Shown: positions 1 to 13,390 of the stretch, one piece after another
Numbering within the stretch: the first letter of the stretch is position 1
Layout: each line of letters opens with the position of its first letter
Translations under genes and position numbers: made by a program
DNA from: Margaritifera margaritifera
Taxonomy: Eukaryota > Mollusca > Bivalvia > Unionida > Margaritiferidae
Reading direction: 5' to 3'
DNA length: 64,000 bases
Assembly: GCA_029931535.1 (NCBI GenBank)
Contig: JAQPZY010000492.1
Location: forward strand, 62,001 to 126,000
The notes under the pieces: generated by a model
The model's input: the letters and a program-made list of their open reading frames with translations, nothing else
Databases searched by the model: none
What the model was told of the DNA's origin: nothing

Positions 1-6
1 ATGTGG

Positions 7-37
<31 letters not shown>

Positions 38-45
38 AGCTTTCT

Positions 46-433
46 GTTTAAATTCTGTCTATTCATACATCTAATTCTTTTCTTTTTGGAAGCCACCTTA
101 AAGGTGGTTGTAATTATTTTCTCACTTGTTGTGGTATTGGCATATCAATTATCGAAGAGTTCATTTTGATTTACTTAATTAGAAATATTTTAATATATGT
201 TTAACTACTAATTATGAATAATTCTTAAAAAAATTCAATTACTTTTAAATATGTATGAAATTAATATACTAAACTTTGGCATAAATTTAAGGAAAAGCCC
301 AACCTGATGACGACTTGCTGGTCTTGCTGAATCTTTTACTTCCCCAGCAATGAAGGAACATAAACGGTAATTGCAATCGCCATTTTTGCACCCAGTCATT
401 TGTGTAAACGACTTCGGAGGCGGTTTTACATGG
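46..433. repeat. Segmental duplication, copy 1 (partner 8084-8472)
   Basis: About 390 bp here is closely similar, in the same orientation, to 8084-8472. Shared landmarks include the stretch reading caatTATCGAAGAGTTCAT-like at about 150, the ccaGCAATnAAGGAACATAAACGG core at about 345-365 and the cacccagtcatttgtgtaaa block at about 389-408. Similarity stops abruptly near 433. Across the 56-bp stretch around 297-352 the two copies differ by many substitutions but no indel. The copies are 8 kb apart, so this is either an old tandem duplication or two insertions of one unrecognised element. Confidence 0.85.
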
Positions 434-543
434 AACACAAGGCAGATAGCGTTACATGGTAGCAGGCAGTAGACGTCATTATATACTAGCGACATAATCT
501 CGTTCAATGAGATTATTCCGTGGTTTCGTGAGATCTCTGCCAT
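235..543 (-). other. Open frame of 102 codons, possibly a terminal exon
   Basis: The minus strand is open for 102 codons. It contains cysteine clusters (CLLPCNAIC; later GCKNGDCNYRLC) followed by a short tail and a stop. I do not recognise the family. The interest is that the same reading frame is kept in the duplicate at about 8290-8470: PPPKSFTQMTGCKNG is followed by a substitution and then CNYRLCS, with the downstream FMPKF motif also kept and no frameshift between copies. That pattern suggests protein-level constraint on an exon of a tandemly duplicated minus-strand gene. It could also be chance conservation in a young duplication. No signal peptide, promoter or convincing splice sites were established. 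Confidence 0.25.
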
Positions 544-2985
544 ACGAGGGTCTGATGATATGCTTTATTTATTTTTTTAGTACCGGTAGAAGGCACTTCG
601 GTAAAAATTGGTAGAAGCGAAAATTCATAGACGTTACTCTCCATCTCCGAATTTATATACACATACTTTCCGCAAATATCTGAGCCAAAATCCTATTACA
701 AGCTTAAAAAGATGTCACTGGACACCGCTTTTTAATCAGACGCCGATTCAGGAGACATGCCTCAATCAATCAATGAAACTATCCATGTTCAGACGAAACA
801 TGACATTATCTTACCATCAAAATTACTTAGCACGGCATCTCATCACCCAATGAATTCATTATTCCATATTTTGGGTGATCCTAGTTATGCCAGTTGATTT
901 TTTTTATTTTTTATTTTATTTTATCAGAACTTCGCTTGGTGGAGATTTCACAGTCACACGCAAGGTCTAGTTGAACGAGAATAACAAATGACGGCACAAT
1001 GCAATGTCTTTGAGCCGCTACATTAGTCTGGTTCGTTTTCCCTTGTTCATGATGGGATTAAAACACATGCCAGGGGAACTATAGTAGGACTAAATCAGGG
1101 ATCATCTGTACTAATCCGCCAGAATGCTCTCCAGATGGCGCTCTCATTTCCCTCAAAACGGCGCTGCCACCACAAGTTAGTGCCGCTTATATTTAGCACC
1201 AATCCAAAACAAAACAAAAATAAAACCCAGAACGTTTTGTGATTATTTATCCATAAATGTAAATAGCAAGTGAAATGACAATTGCATGTGTTTTAAACCC
1301 TTTCGAGGAAACTCAGACCTTCTTTGCCAAACAATTATGTCTTGGAACCAACGTGATAATAGAGTGATATTTGCGACATCGGCGGACCAGTTCCAATCTA
1401 TGCTTAACCAGATTTTTTTTACTAACGTTCTCTCTTCGGTTTATACGCCAGTAGTGGATGCCATACAGTGTAAATCCAGGTCCAGATTTAGAACACTGGA
1501 ATGTTTTAATGTACTTTCCTCAAGGAGCACGTGATGAACAGTGTTTAAGAAAACAAGTGCAGGTGGTAATCTTAGTTTAGCATAACATCAATTTATTCAG
1601 ACACATGAGTATTGATTTTCTTTTTTCATTTGTGTGGACACATGATGGCCTCTAGCTATTGAGGAACTTGGGGGCCTGTGAGGTGAAATCCCCCAACCCA
1701 ACCACACCCACACACACATGTTTTTCCCCATGTTCTTGCTATGTCTGTATTTGTGGGTATACTTCCACCAAAAAAAACAAACAAACAAACAAACAGCATT
1801 TTGAGTACAAAAAAGTAGGAAAATATTTGACTAGGGTTCCCTTTTTTTCTTTTTTATAGGGTGATATATACATATTTGTTCGGATTCCTGTTTCCAGGTT
1901 TCCAATCGTTCTATCCCTATGTCTAAAGTTTTATTGTTTCAAAACGGGCTTGTACTCCTCTCCTCAGGCATTACACCCTATGGCTGGTTTCCTCACCTGC
2001 TATGAAACATATTAGTGATCCTTTGCCCTGGATCGATTTATTGTCCGTGTCATGTTTGCATTATGTGTACTATATTTGTTGTAAAAAGTGTATTTAGCCC
2101 TGTGATATGTGTACATGTCTGGACTGACATTTCCTTGGATCAAATTCGTTTTGAGTAGTTTATTATCTTCCTATATAGGTGCATAAAAATACAAAATTAT
2201 TAGTCGAAAAAAAACGTATTTCTTGTATTGTATGCCTATATGATCTCTGTTTTCGATTTGCAATTGTTGTATTTGTTTTTGTTCTTCTATGTTCTTTTTA
2301 TGTCTTGTATGTATATGTTTTGTTATGCCCTTGTTTTCTGAGCCTCTTGTGTAAGCCATTCTACCTCGCCATGATAGTATCAATTTTCTAGAAATTACCT
2401 GTATAGATTTGACAGAACAGATCAAGGACACTATGGTTCTACCATTTATATAACTTATCTACACTCGTCTGTCTCCTCATACGCAGTATATTTATAGAAC
2501 ACTTAATAATAATCTGGTGTCGAGATATTAGCTGTATTTAATGAAGTCTGAGTTTCTAAACCGGCCAGTTTGGCTAGAAAGGATAGGTAGAATATGTTGC
2601 AAATGGGCTGTGAATATTCAAGGATGCGGAGGAAAGTTTCTTTCCAGTATCAAACAAGGTGTAAAATACATAATTTTTATTAATTGATTGCATGATTATT
2701 AAGCCAATGTCTATATCTAATAGGCTTTGCTTTCTGATCAATTAGACGTCAAGCAATTAGTACCTGACACAACGCTCCCAACATCACCTATCAATCAAGT
2801 GGGATCGGGATCTATCGATTTGTAATCAGATTCTGATCAGAAGCAGCTACAGCAGTCACTGCCGTATGTTATTACCAACTAAAACACACAAACATACATC
2901 CGTTGAAAGTAGATATGTCCTGGTTCTGCAATGTTCTTCTTTTTATAAGGCACCCAGCGTAATAATATTTGAAACACCCGGTACA
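434..2985. other. Non-coding stretch, no recognisable gene
   Basis: AT-rich sequence with only short open frames whose amino-acid content looks random. There is a small CA-rich and C-rich patch at about 1690-1720, a run of (AAAC/CAAA) at about 1775-1795, and T-rich low-complexity sequence at about 2180-2340. I see no splice-flanked coding segment or RNA gene here. Confidence 0.6.
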
Positions 2986-3165
2986 GGGTAACTTATTCAA
3001 ATGCCACCAGGTAACATTAATGAAGGTCCCCTGTTCAAATGTCACTAGGTAACTTTAATAAGGGTCCCTATTTAAATGCTACAAGGTAACATTGATGAGG
3101 GTTCCCCATTCAAATTCCACGAGGTAACATTGATAATGGTCCTCTATTCAAATGACACCAGGTAA
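2986..3165. repeat. Tandem repeat, about 38-bp unit, about 5 diverged copies
   Basis: Five imperfect tandem units share the pattern ttcaaatgccacnaggtaac followed by attnatnagggtccc. The last unit is truncated at ggtaaaggga. The units differ from each other at several positions, so the array is old. Confidence 0.85.
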
Positions 3166-5226
3166 AGGGACTAGTTGTATTTCGATTTCATACGTGTTGT
3201 TTTTAAGAAATGTTAAACGAGAAATCGCTCACTTTGATTAATAAAAAAATATATATTTAAAAAAAATCACGCTTTAGTGGGATATACTGTGATACCCTCC
3301 GTTTGTTCGTCTGTTGGTCCATCTGAACGTTACTATATTTATTTCTAAACCGTTGGGGAGAAATTAATGAAACTTTGTAGTTATGTTCCCCTTGAAATAA
3401 CCACATGCAAGAGGGGTTTCATCATTGGCTCTCACTTCAGCGGTCCTTGGAAGGGGGTCAAAGGTCAGATCTACACAAATTTTAATTACAACGACATTTG
3501 AAAATATTTTCTGACCAAACATTATAAATGCAGTCAAAGCAGGAAGACATCCTATATAAGACACATTTTGTGTTATGACTGCAAGGTCACACTGGGGGTG
3601 ACGGGGAGTACGTAGTGGTATGGAGGTGAACCTGGAATTTTCAGTAAACTGTGTAGGGATTTGCAATAGCGACCTATGTCAGTTCCTATAATTTAATGTT
3701 AAAGCACATTGTAGTATGATAGAAGCTTATCTTCGCAGAGCTTTTCTTCAATAAATCTTTCAAAGTGGTAAGTCCATATTGAATGAGAGGGGTCACTATG
3801 AAAATGCGTTTGTTGCAGTACCTGAAAAGGAATATATGTTAAAAAGAGTTAGAAAGTGAATGTAGAAGGAAAGGTTGAAAAATCTGGTCTGAGCGTCAAA
3901 CACCGAGGAACTAGATGAATTAAAATGAAACCGAAATTGTAACTCGTCTTGATATCTCGTGATTTACCTGGCATATATCCATATCACCTGAATCATATCA
4001 CCATTCATAGAATTCATGGAGTATATTTGGTGCGTTATGCCCGAGGTATTCAACCATAAATGAGTTATTACATTTTACGCCTAATTTGTGCAATTAGAAT
4101 GATTATGTCGCTATGAATATCATGTAAGTGATGACAATATGTCTGGTATATTAAGTATTGGTGTGTATCACAGGCGCACAACAATATATTATCGTTTGTT
4201 TGGACTCGGCCATGTAAGGTGTTTTTGCCAAGTGTCTTTGATTAGTTAGGTTGGGCAATTTGAGTAAAGAGTCTGGCATAAGGACGAAGCACGGCAGCCG
4301 ACCCGGCCTGGCCTGGGAATAGAACTCAGTACTCCTGTCTAAACCTCAAGTACGCCGACCATTATTCTGCCGTGTCTCTTGTGTTTGTTATATTAAGGTT
4401 CTTAATATGTTTTATTTATAGAAGCTAACTTAATTTAGGAAATTTATTGTTAGCAAATGAATAAATGTTAAAAATTGTCTGCTCTTTCGTTCCATAGTAC
4501 ATTATGATTAATTATATCATGCCAGCATGCAATATGCACAATTGCTTAATACTGTTAACACAGTGAGTAAGTTATTTGATCTTTATATGTTGTCCTAAGC
4601 TCGGCCTGCCCAGACTGTATCTGCAGAGAGAATTGCAGATATCAGTCCCTGGTTAAGTTTCCATTGTGATGAAAGCCGAAGCTGACTGGGTGATTCAGGC
4701 TACTACTGTTCAACAAATTCTATTAATAAAAACGTCTTCAAAGCATGATAATAACTGACATCGTTTTTTAGATCGTATGCGCCAGTCAAATAATCTAATG
4801 GAACATATCTTCTTGTAAACGTATTCAATCTAGAAGATTACCAATAGACAACTCGTGCGAATTCTTCTTAGTTAATATTCGTCGAAAAATAAAGTGATAT
4901 AAACATGAATCGACCTAAAATGTAATACCAGCATATACATATCTTGATTAAAGGATAGAGAGTGATAAGGAAATTGGACGAAAATAAACAACAGAAAAAA
5001 ATAGTGAGAAAAGATAGGAGGGAGAAATAAGGTTTGAAAAAGAGTGAAAATTAGTTATACTTAAACGTTTAAAGATCTGATGAAAATGAAACTATATAAT
5101 ATATGCGTTAAAACAATTTAATAATGCGGACGTAATATTGCAATCAATGTTTTAAAATAATGTCATGTCGTTATTACACGTATTTCATCATCTACTGCAA
5201 ATATAAAAAAGGTGTTTTCCGTCTTA
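3166..5226. other. Non-coding stretch with a possible SINE-like patch
   Basis: No gene recognised. The GC-richer island at about 4245-4380 stands out from its AT-rich surroundings. On the minus strand it carries a possible degenerate B-box (GAGTTCTATTCCC), so it may be an old tRNA-derived SINE. The stretch at about 3275-3360, with its repeated gtctgt/gtccatctg wording, resembles interspersed sequence found elsewhere in the window (about 56080-56690). Confidence 0.4.
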
Positions 5227-5340
5227 ATCCGGGAATTTACGATGGATGCTTCAATCCAGAAATTGACGATGGATGCTTCAATCCGGGAATTCATGAAGGA
5301 TGCTTCAATCACGGAATTCACGATGGATTGGATGCTTCAG
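5227..5340. repeat. Tandem repeat, 27-bp unit, about 4 copies
   Basis: A unit built on gggaattyacgatggatgcttcaatc-type sequence is repeated about four times. It gives an open frame on the + strand with the repeating peptide pattern PGI(Y/H)DGCFN. The frame is a by-product of a period divisible by three and is not taken as a gene. Confidence 0.8.
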
Positions 5341-5932
5341 TTTTGAACTTCTCGGGTTATGCTTCAATACGAAATTAGAGGTTTAAATATTAGCTAAAAT
5401 ATTAATTGTACCAAAATCTTGTTTTTTTTAAGATAAAAGAATATACATAGCTGAAATTATGAACAACGGTGACTAGTATTCATCACGTGACCATGTACAA
5501 GAGAAGAGGTTATTTACTTTGCTTAATTGTGTCCCCATTCATATTCACATACATTATTCCCGGTTTATGGACATTCATAATTTCTGCTAAGCATATTTGT
5601 TAGCATGTACTGGATCATCGCTGATTTCTTTTCTTGACGCTTAGGGCGGTCTGTCATATTGGTTCGATTTAAATGTAAAACGACTGGAAACTCATATTGT
5701 ACTAGGGTTGTAGCGGGGTGGGAGAGAATTTAGTTTTCAAAACTTAACTAATGTGAAAATGATATAGCTTTACTTGATTTGAGCTGAGATATTATCTATA
5801 GCCGTCAAATATTCACACATATACTGTCTCAAATATTTCAGTCCCCTGTCGTTTCCGGTTCGAAAGATATCAATCTAAAATATAGATTGGTGGACTGTTA
5901 TCTAAAATATTTTATGTAATTTAGCGTAGTTA

Positions 5933-5938
<6 letters not shown>

Positions 5939-6011
<73 letters not shown>
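5939..6011. repeat. (TA)n microsatellite
   Basis: About 73 bp of uninterrupted alternating T and A. Confidence 0.97.
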
Positions 6012-6018
<7 letters not shown>

Positions 6019-6417
6019 ATTGAATAATTACATGAAATGCCCGAGCCACAGTCTTTATCACTTAACTGAATGCATAAGTAATATGTATTACACGGGGGAA
6101 TACAAACTTGTAAAATTCTCAGGAAAATTAAGCTGACAGTTTCTATTTTTAATCATTCACATTATCTTAAAACATCTTTATGACCCTTGTGAGCGAAAGC
6201 ATTAGTCTTCCTTTTTTAAATAAAAAATATGGAAATTATTAGCAAATTATTAGCATGTTAGCAAATCAAAGTTCGGAGTGGGTTCTAGGATGCGTTTTAA
6301 AGGATAATCAGTCATCAAACCTTCTTTCTCATTCCGCAATAAATTTTCAATTGACTCAACTTTCTTTTCATGAGTGAAGTCCTACATAAATAGCTTAGCA
6401 AAACAGGTTAGATTATA

Positions 6418-6680
6418 ACAATGCCTATCGGTCGCATCTCGATTTAAAAGTCATTTTGATAAACTCCATTGACAAGAAAATAACTGTGTCTATCGGTAGC
6501 TTCTTGATTTAAAAGTCAAGTTTGATCAACTCCATTGACAAGACAATAACTGTTCCTGTCGGTAGTCTCTCAATTTAATGGTAAATTTTATCAGCTCCTC
6601 GCAAAAGATGATAACCTTGCCTATCGGTAGCCACTCGATCGAAAAGTGAGTTTTATCAACTCCTTTGACAAAATGATAAC
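6418..6680. repeat. Tandem repeat, about 63-bp unit, about 4 copies
   Basis: Four diverged units each contain a tatcggtag-like block, a gatttaaaagt-like block, an aactcc(at)ttgacaa block and ataac. Divergence between units is considerable. Confidence 0.8.
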
Positions 6681-8083
6681 CAAGATACTTTTCTCTAAAA
6701 TCTGCTTCACAACAGTACTTTTTCGGCATTTGTGTCAATTCTGTGCGCACATATTCTTATATTAGTTGCCTCTAACAAGTTGGTGGATTGATGTTACTGT
6801 TTCTATTGAGATGAGGTGTTAATTTTATCTTGCATGTTCCCCTAAAGAAAATAATCTGCTCAACGTCTTTTTCTGTGGGGATACCTTACATAAGTAATCT
6901 ATCTTGTGATTGAAATCGCTGGTTCTTGCTTACAGTAAAGTTATCTTTGTCGCAAAATGATATTCGTTAGTTGAGATGGTTTAGTATCTCTTTTGAAGAG
7001 TAATCGTTATGCATCATAAAGAAACAACAAAGTAAATGTATCCAATTATCCCTCAGGTATTGTCATCCCTCAGAGCTGAACATGCAATGCGATAATTCGA
7101 GCTCACAAAGTGTCTTTAAAGGTCAGATATGCACCGTGATTGGACTGTGAAAAGGAGAATGCCGTTGAACTTGATACATCAGATAAAAGTACTGCGAATG
7201 CATTAAAATATTATAGATTCACTGCGTCTCCCGTTCTTCCACTTTCATCGACTCTTTTGACTAGATATTGGACAAATATGTTAACTATTGCAGCCAAAAA
7301 TTGAAAACTACGAGCATTTTAATAAATAGATAGCATTTTACCTTAATTGGAAAAAGAAAACTTATTTATTATGTTCTAACTTTAAATCAAGAGACTAATT
7401 GCTTAGCGATTGACGTATCGAAGTTCACCAGTTCTAGACAAAAGTACAGACTTCTTATATTCAGACAGGTTGTTTCTTTAGAATGATGACATTTTATTAT
7501 TGCAATATAGAAGAAAACAAGCAAATCTTATAGGATCTGATTTTTAGGCGAGAAATAAAGATATTATGCCATGATTGAATCAAGAAAAAAAAAAAGAACC
7601 CCACAAAAATATTGTAGAACGATCTTTTTTTTGGGGGGGGGGGGGAGTGGCGGGGGTGAATTAAAAGAGATTATAGAGATTATTATCATCTCTATTATTT
7701 GTGCTTATACAAGCTTTTCTATATTTAACTCATTCAGAATTTTTTTTTGTTTTTGCTTATTTCCTATTCACGTTCGGTATGTTAAATGTCAAATAACTAT
7801 TCAATGGCATTATCTGTTTCGCCTCTATATACTATATTTAGAGGCCTTGTCCTGTTGTAAAAATTTATATTCTCAGTTTGCTCCAACTACTGGGTGGGTC
7901 TCTTCATAAGTCTGTTCGTTAATTTTGAGAACCAAATTTCTGAATTATTCATTAGATGATCTTCTTCAAGTATGGCCCAAGGCCATTGAAAGTTTCATTC
8001 AAATCTTGGTTGCTGTAGCCATAAAATCTATATTCATTAACAATTCTATGAAATAAATCTCTAAGTCTTTTAGTTATACATCT
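6681..8083. other. Non-coding stretch with a poly-G run
   Basis: No recognised gene. A run of about 14 G sits at about 7633-7646 in an otherwise AT-rich area. The minus-strand open frame 7952-8134 (60 codons; begins MFSNEKTIRG, ends GPYLKKII) has plausible protein composition. Its first part matches the reading frame of the duplicate near position 40-110, but I could not place splice sites and do not call it a gene. Confidence 0.4.
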
Positions 8084-8472
8084 GTCTAAATTCTGTATAT
8101 TCATACCTCTAATTGTTTTCTCGTTTGAAAACATATTAAAGGTAGTTGTAATATTTTCTCACTTGTTTTGGTATTGGCATATCAATTATCGAAGAGTTCA
8201 TCTTGATTTACTTAAGTAGAAATATTTTAATATATGTTTAACTACTAATTATGAATAATGCTTAAAAAAAACTTAAATTACTTTTAAATATGTAAAAAAA
8301 TGATTGTTGTAAACTTTGGCATAAATGTAAGGAAAAACCCAGCAGGGTGACCAGTTGCTAGTCTTTCAGAATAGTTTTGTTCCCCAGCAATCAAGGAACA
8401 TAAACGGTAATTGCAGGCGCCATTTTTGCACCCAGTCATTTGTGTAAACGACTTCGGAGGTGGTCTCGCATG
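8084..8472. repeat. Segmental duplication, copy 2 (partner 46-433)
   Basis: Direct repeat of the segment at 46-433, with the same landmarks in the same order and orientation. Similarity ends abruptly after the cgacttcggaggtggt block. The minus-strand reading frame with SFTQMTGCKNGACNYRLCS is preserved relative to copy 1. Confidence 0.85.
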
Positions 8473-8889
8473 CTACATTTACTCTCTGTGACAAGTGAAA
8501 CCATGCCCACAACGGAAGTTTGGCCATAGCCAGTAACTCCTTGACGATTTGAGAGAATCCGGATCCCTGAGATTCGACACGTGGATAAACCCACCAGACC
8601 ACTATGCATTCCATCAGTTATTTGTTATCTAATTCCGCAATTTATATGTAAACCATTACCTGTGCTGCAGATTATGTTCACAATGTAGGAACATTTAATG
8701 TATTGTGTCGATTCTATAAATAGCTGTAATGAAGGAAACTGTCAAATACCTGTTTACTAGCAGACGATGTTTGGGGTTCGTTTCACCCCGATTGCGACAA
8801 TAAATATTTATTTTTTTGTTTGTTTTAGTTTTGTCGTACCCGAGTTGGATGGTGTGAAAAATGACTACTCGCTAGAACTGTCAATTTAT

Positions 8890-9200
8890 TTTATTGTTTA
8901 TTTTTAGTGTTGGTGTATCCCTACACTAATGGGTTGGTGTACAACAATTCCATTTTTTATTTTTAGTGTTGTTGTATCCCTACACTAGTGTGTTGGTGTA
9001 CAACAATTACTACTCGACATAACTGTCAATTCCATTTTTTATTTTTAGCGTTGCTGTATCCATACACAAGTGGGTTGGTGTACAACAATTCTAATATTTA
9101 TTTGTAGTGTTGTTGCATCCTTACACGAGTGCACTTGAAATTTTGGATTTTTTATTTCAGTGTTGTCATATCCCTACAGAAGTGGGTTGGTGTAAAATTA
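8890..9200. repeat. Irregular tandem repeat, roughly 60-90 bp units
   Basis: Several diverged copies of a unit containing tttttagtgttgttgtatcc, tacactagtgngttggtgta and caacaatt. Unit length varies between copies because some carry an extra tactactcg(a/c)(c/t) block. Confidence 0.75.
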
Positions 9201-12200
9201 CTACTCGCTGGAAAAGTTAGTATTGTAATTTGCAATCTGGATTAGTAGTGTTCTCATATCGTATACGAGACGGGGATACACAAAAATGTGACTCTTCAGA
9301 ACTGTCGCCATCTATCTACTTGCGCGTTCTGTTCTTTCGTTTGCGTTTTTTCATTGAAATTTTAAAAGCTCATGCTTCGGGCAATTTGCCTAGTGTAGTA
9401 AGTCATCTAAAACCCCTTCTCTGCCTTTCCACTTGATTCCAACTGATGTGCAAATTGCGTTGCTTCTTTAAACAGAGCAAAATGGTCAATATGTTGCAAA
9501 TGGGAATCGTGAAAATTAGTTTCGATTTTTGTTTTCATTTGAAAATGTCGGAAAACCCGTCTGACTCCAGCTAAAACATTTATAAATATGTGTCGTTAAA
9601 CTTTACTGACTCAGCTCGATATTTCTAGTGGAGACATATGTATGTGATGTTCTGTGATCAATATGTTGTTGAAATAACAAATTCTAATTATAATATTTGT
9701 GTACCTCATTCCAGGACGTCCATTTTTATTACATAAGGTATAATTCATAAAGTATCACTCGCGACAGTTTTCAACTGAGATATTCAACTTTTTAAATTCA
9801 TGTCGGTGCCGTAGGTAGGAAGAATGAAACTTGATGGGACAATATTAATGTACCCTTAGGATCATAATTACAGTTGGAAAGATATAATTTTCCGGTACAT
9901 CATATATCTGCCCACTTGTTGTATTGAAGCCCACGTAAGAACTGGATTTTCCCAGTTGCTATAAATAACAGTCGAAAAGCTTCCTTGCAGTATAGATTAC
10001 TTCACGCGCATACACGATAAACCGAATCGCGCTCCCCAAGCTGTGCATGTTGCACAATTTTAGTGGTAGTAATAAGCCTGATTTTTCCTTATCGAAGCTT
10101 AGCATGATCAGTGCAACATATATTATATGCTAGTAGTTGTGCAGTAATAAAATCAATCTGACACGAAGTATTAGGTTTTCTAAAGGGGACGTAATGCCAT
10201 ACCATTACGAAGACTATATCAGAGTCCTAATGACAACTCCTTACACAGAAGAGACAAAGTGTGCACTCCGTTACGTAAGTAAATTCGTTTTTCTGTACAG
10301 GTGTTTACAACTAGCCTCTGGATTCAAAAGTGAAGATGAAGGAAATATGTTTAACCTTGAAACAATATATCTGCGCACGTGTTACTTTATAGCTCACTTT
10401 TGGAAATTCCCATATCTATAAATAGAGTATGAACACACCCACTCCCCATAGTGGAAGATAGTTAATCTGGCATCACTAACGCAGCTCTATTACTTATTAT
10501 GCAGTGATATTCAAGTGACAATATTTATAAGGAGTTCCAAATGAAAAACCTGTCTCGGTTCCTTAGCATTTCCATACACTGAAGATGGAGAGAGAGCGTG
10601 CTGTATTTCCAATGTAAGTACATGTAAATAACTTTGTGCATGAGAATGTTATTTACACTGCATCTGCTTCTAAACACTCGATACGGAAACAAAAACTTGA
10701 ATTATAATAATCCCGGCTGTGTTGACGGGGTTTTGTATTAATATTATGTTAAGAAATATGACTGACAGCAAATTAAATCGAATTTTTTTGTATGCAATTA
10801 TTCATTGTAAAACCCTCATACTAAAGTAGTGCCTTGTAACATATCTTAGGCTGAGTACACCCCTTCTTTTTATTCTTTCTTTTTTTTGTTTGCAAATAAT
10901 CAATATAAATCACAAGTAAAGTACCTTCAGCGTAACACTGTTCATATAATTAAAAATTGGTGATGAGCATACCGCTTTTAGTACATTTTCTACTTTCTCT
11001 CCTCTGGTTGTCTCAGTGCCTGGCATATCCATATCCACCGCCTTCTTTTTATTTCCTCCATCAACGGTATGTTCTCTGTAATTCTGCAAAGCTCTTCGTT
11101 TGCACGCACACACACTTTGTACTGATGGGGTTTTTCCTTGAAGAAAATGGCGTCATTAAAAGTAATTGTATTTTATCACTCTAAATACTGAAGAAGAAAA
11201 AGAAATTTTTTTATAAAAAAACCCCACACAAATCATAGTTGATTTCAAGGATAGAATCGGTCTGGGGTTGGTGCACATATACCATGGCTAATATAGAATC
11301 ATTAAAGGAATGATGGATTTCGATTTTATCAGAACTTTGAATCAATATAATACAGCTTGGTCAAGGATAATTTGATCCAACAATCTGTTGTCCTCCATTC
11401 AAGTGCTCCAGTATGTTTTATTCTTATAGTTAAACAAGTAATGTTGAGTTTAATGACACCACAAAGATCACACTGATTAGGAATAGCTTATTAATTTTGT
11501 TTAATTAATTTTCAAAAAGGATAGAGTGCCTTGCATGTTGTTAGGTTATGTCCTGTAATCTATATCAGATATAGACCAACCAGGGCTTTGTTTAGATGGT
11601 ACTCTAATAATTTGTTTGCCGGAAATTTCTTCTCAAAAAAAGGAGGTAACCGAAGTCAATTCGAACCACCAGGGCTATTTATGCGAGACAAAAATATGCC
11701 TCGATTGTATTCCGACGCAGTAATTTACAGACAAATCATACATTTTGTTTGCCGGAAATTTCGCAAAATAGAAACGACAATCTATTCTGACCACCTCGGC
11801 TATTTCTATGATTGGATTGGCAGTAGGTTTGACCGAGAAGTTGCGAACGAAAAACTAGTTCGATGCATTCGCAACTTATCGGATTATCCTTGTTTCGTAA
11901 ATAGAAGAGGTGATCCGAATGGCAGCTATTGGCATTCAATCGAGGTATGATCCATTGGATTGACCTCGTATTTCCTAATGGTATGATCCGTAGGATTGAC
12001 CGAGAAGTTGCGAATGGGTTAATACTTGGTTCAACGGAAAAAAGATGGCTGACACAGGGAACCACCATGTTAAGCGATGGTTTTTGTGCTAGAGCAAGAT
12101 GGCTGACAGGAGGTTGCCTTCTTTGTTCCTGCACTTTCCGTTTTCGCACGTAACGTCTTTTAGCCGGTTTTTGATTGATTGTTTGAATTAAAGTCGCATG

Positions 12201-12743
12201 TGGACCATTCGGTCATGCATGACTACTTTGGGACGGACAATTTAAAAAAAAATTGGCAGGCTCCCAAATAGCTTGAAAAAAAATATTCTTCCTCTGACTT
12301 TTAGAAAGAAAAAAAAACTTATTATATCCATTATTAGTTGAAAAAAAATTATCTTGAGGTAAACAAAACAAAAAATAATCTGGTTCGAAAGAAAATTCCC
12401 TCTCGTGGAAAATTGAATGGTCGGTCCCTTAAATATGTGTGCAAAGCTCACTATTTAATTATTTATGGTTAAGAACAAAAAGTTTGCAATAAAAATTGTC
12501 TGTCGTAGAAAAAGGTTGAAAGGCAGCTTGGATGAGGAAACGTACAAGCTTGGGAAGGGCTGCGAGGCCAACAAAAGAAGTTTGCCAGCCTCGTGTTTCT
12601 GGTCCACTTATTATTGGTCGGAACAAACACCATTGGGTCACAGCACCAAAATGCACCCCGGTATAATTTTGGCGGTTTACCTTTTCAGATGATATTCATA
12701 AGGCAGAGTCCACTGGACAATTATGTATTCAGTGCATGCACAT
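9201..12743. other. Non-coding stretch, no recognisable gene
   Basis: Open frames here are short and show no recognisable family or flanking splice signals. The longest is 11531-11950 (+, 139 codons) with an overlapping minus-strand frame. Within about 11600-12030 short words recur at distance (tttgtttgccggaaatttc at about 11608 and 11745; ccgagaagttgcgaa at about 11837 and 11999), so this segment is partly an old internal duplication rather than a gene. Confidence 0.45.
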
Positions 12744-12785
12744 TGTACGAAATGGTACGAAAGAATGATCTCATCGAGTTTGTTT
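12744..12785 (+). repeat. Left arm of a 42-bp perfect inverted repeat
   Basis: This 42-bp block starts tgtacgaaatggtacg and ends gagtttgttt. It is the exact reverse complement of 14316-14357, 1.5 kb away. No other similarity flanks the arms. Confidence 0.9.
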
Positions 12786-13279
12786 AGTTATTTCTATTTC
12801 TCGGGTTGACTAGGCCCTAATGACTACACACCAGTTAAGATATCCTAAGCATGACGTGGCAAGAGGTGATTCCAACAGAGAAGATATTTAGCGAACACAT
12901 ATTGAAATTTAGAAAATATCGCCCCTTATAACCGCGAACGCAAATGAAACATAAAAACAGTTGGTTTTTAAAAAAAAATCTATTAACGTAAACGAATTGT
13001 TGTCTTGTGTATTTGGCCAGCCTCACCGAAATTGTAGCCTGACTCCTCATTTTCCTGTCCATAATGGAATCGCCTCTTGCGACACCATGCTCAAGATATC
13101 TTACTGGATGTTTATTGTACGACAGCGTCAGTACTTTCCCGTGTTCTAAATTCTGGTAACTCTCGGCTAGGTCTTGGTGTACAGTAACTGGTATTCCAAG
13201 GATGGGCGTTGCCAAGTGGAATACTGATTAATGACGTCAGCCGCTGTCTGCTGTATCAATTTGTATAGATCTATATCAC

Positions 13280-13282
<3 letters not shown>

Positions 13283-13343
<61 letters not shown>
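13283..13343. repeat. (GA)n microsatellite
   Basis: About 60 bp of uninterrupted GA repeats. Confidence 0.97.
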
Positions 13344-13347
<4 letters not shown>

Positions 13348-13390
13348 CTAAATCAAATCAAGTAACATGAAGAGTAAACATTAACAACTG

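Noticed and set aside
11531..12153. Overlapping open frames of 137-139 codons on both strands as a gene
   Set aside because: Both strands are open over the same DNA, which contains internal short duplications. There is no recognisable domain or consistent splice border.
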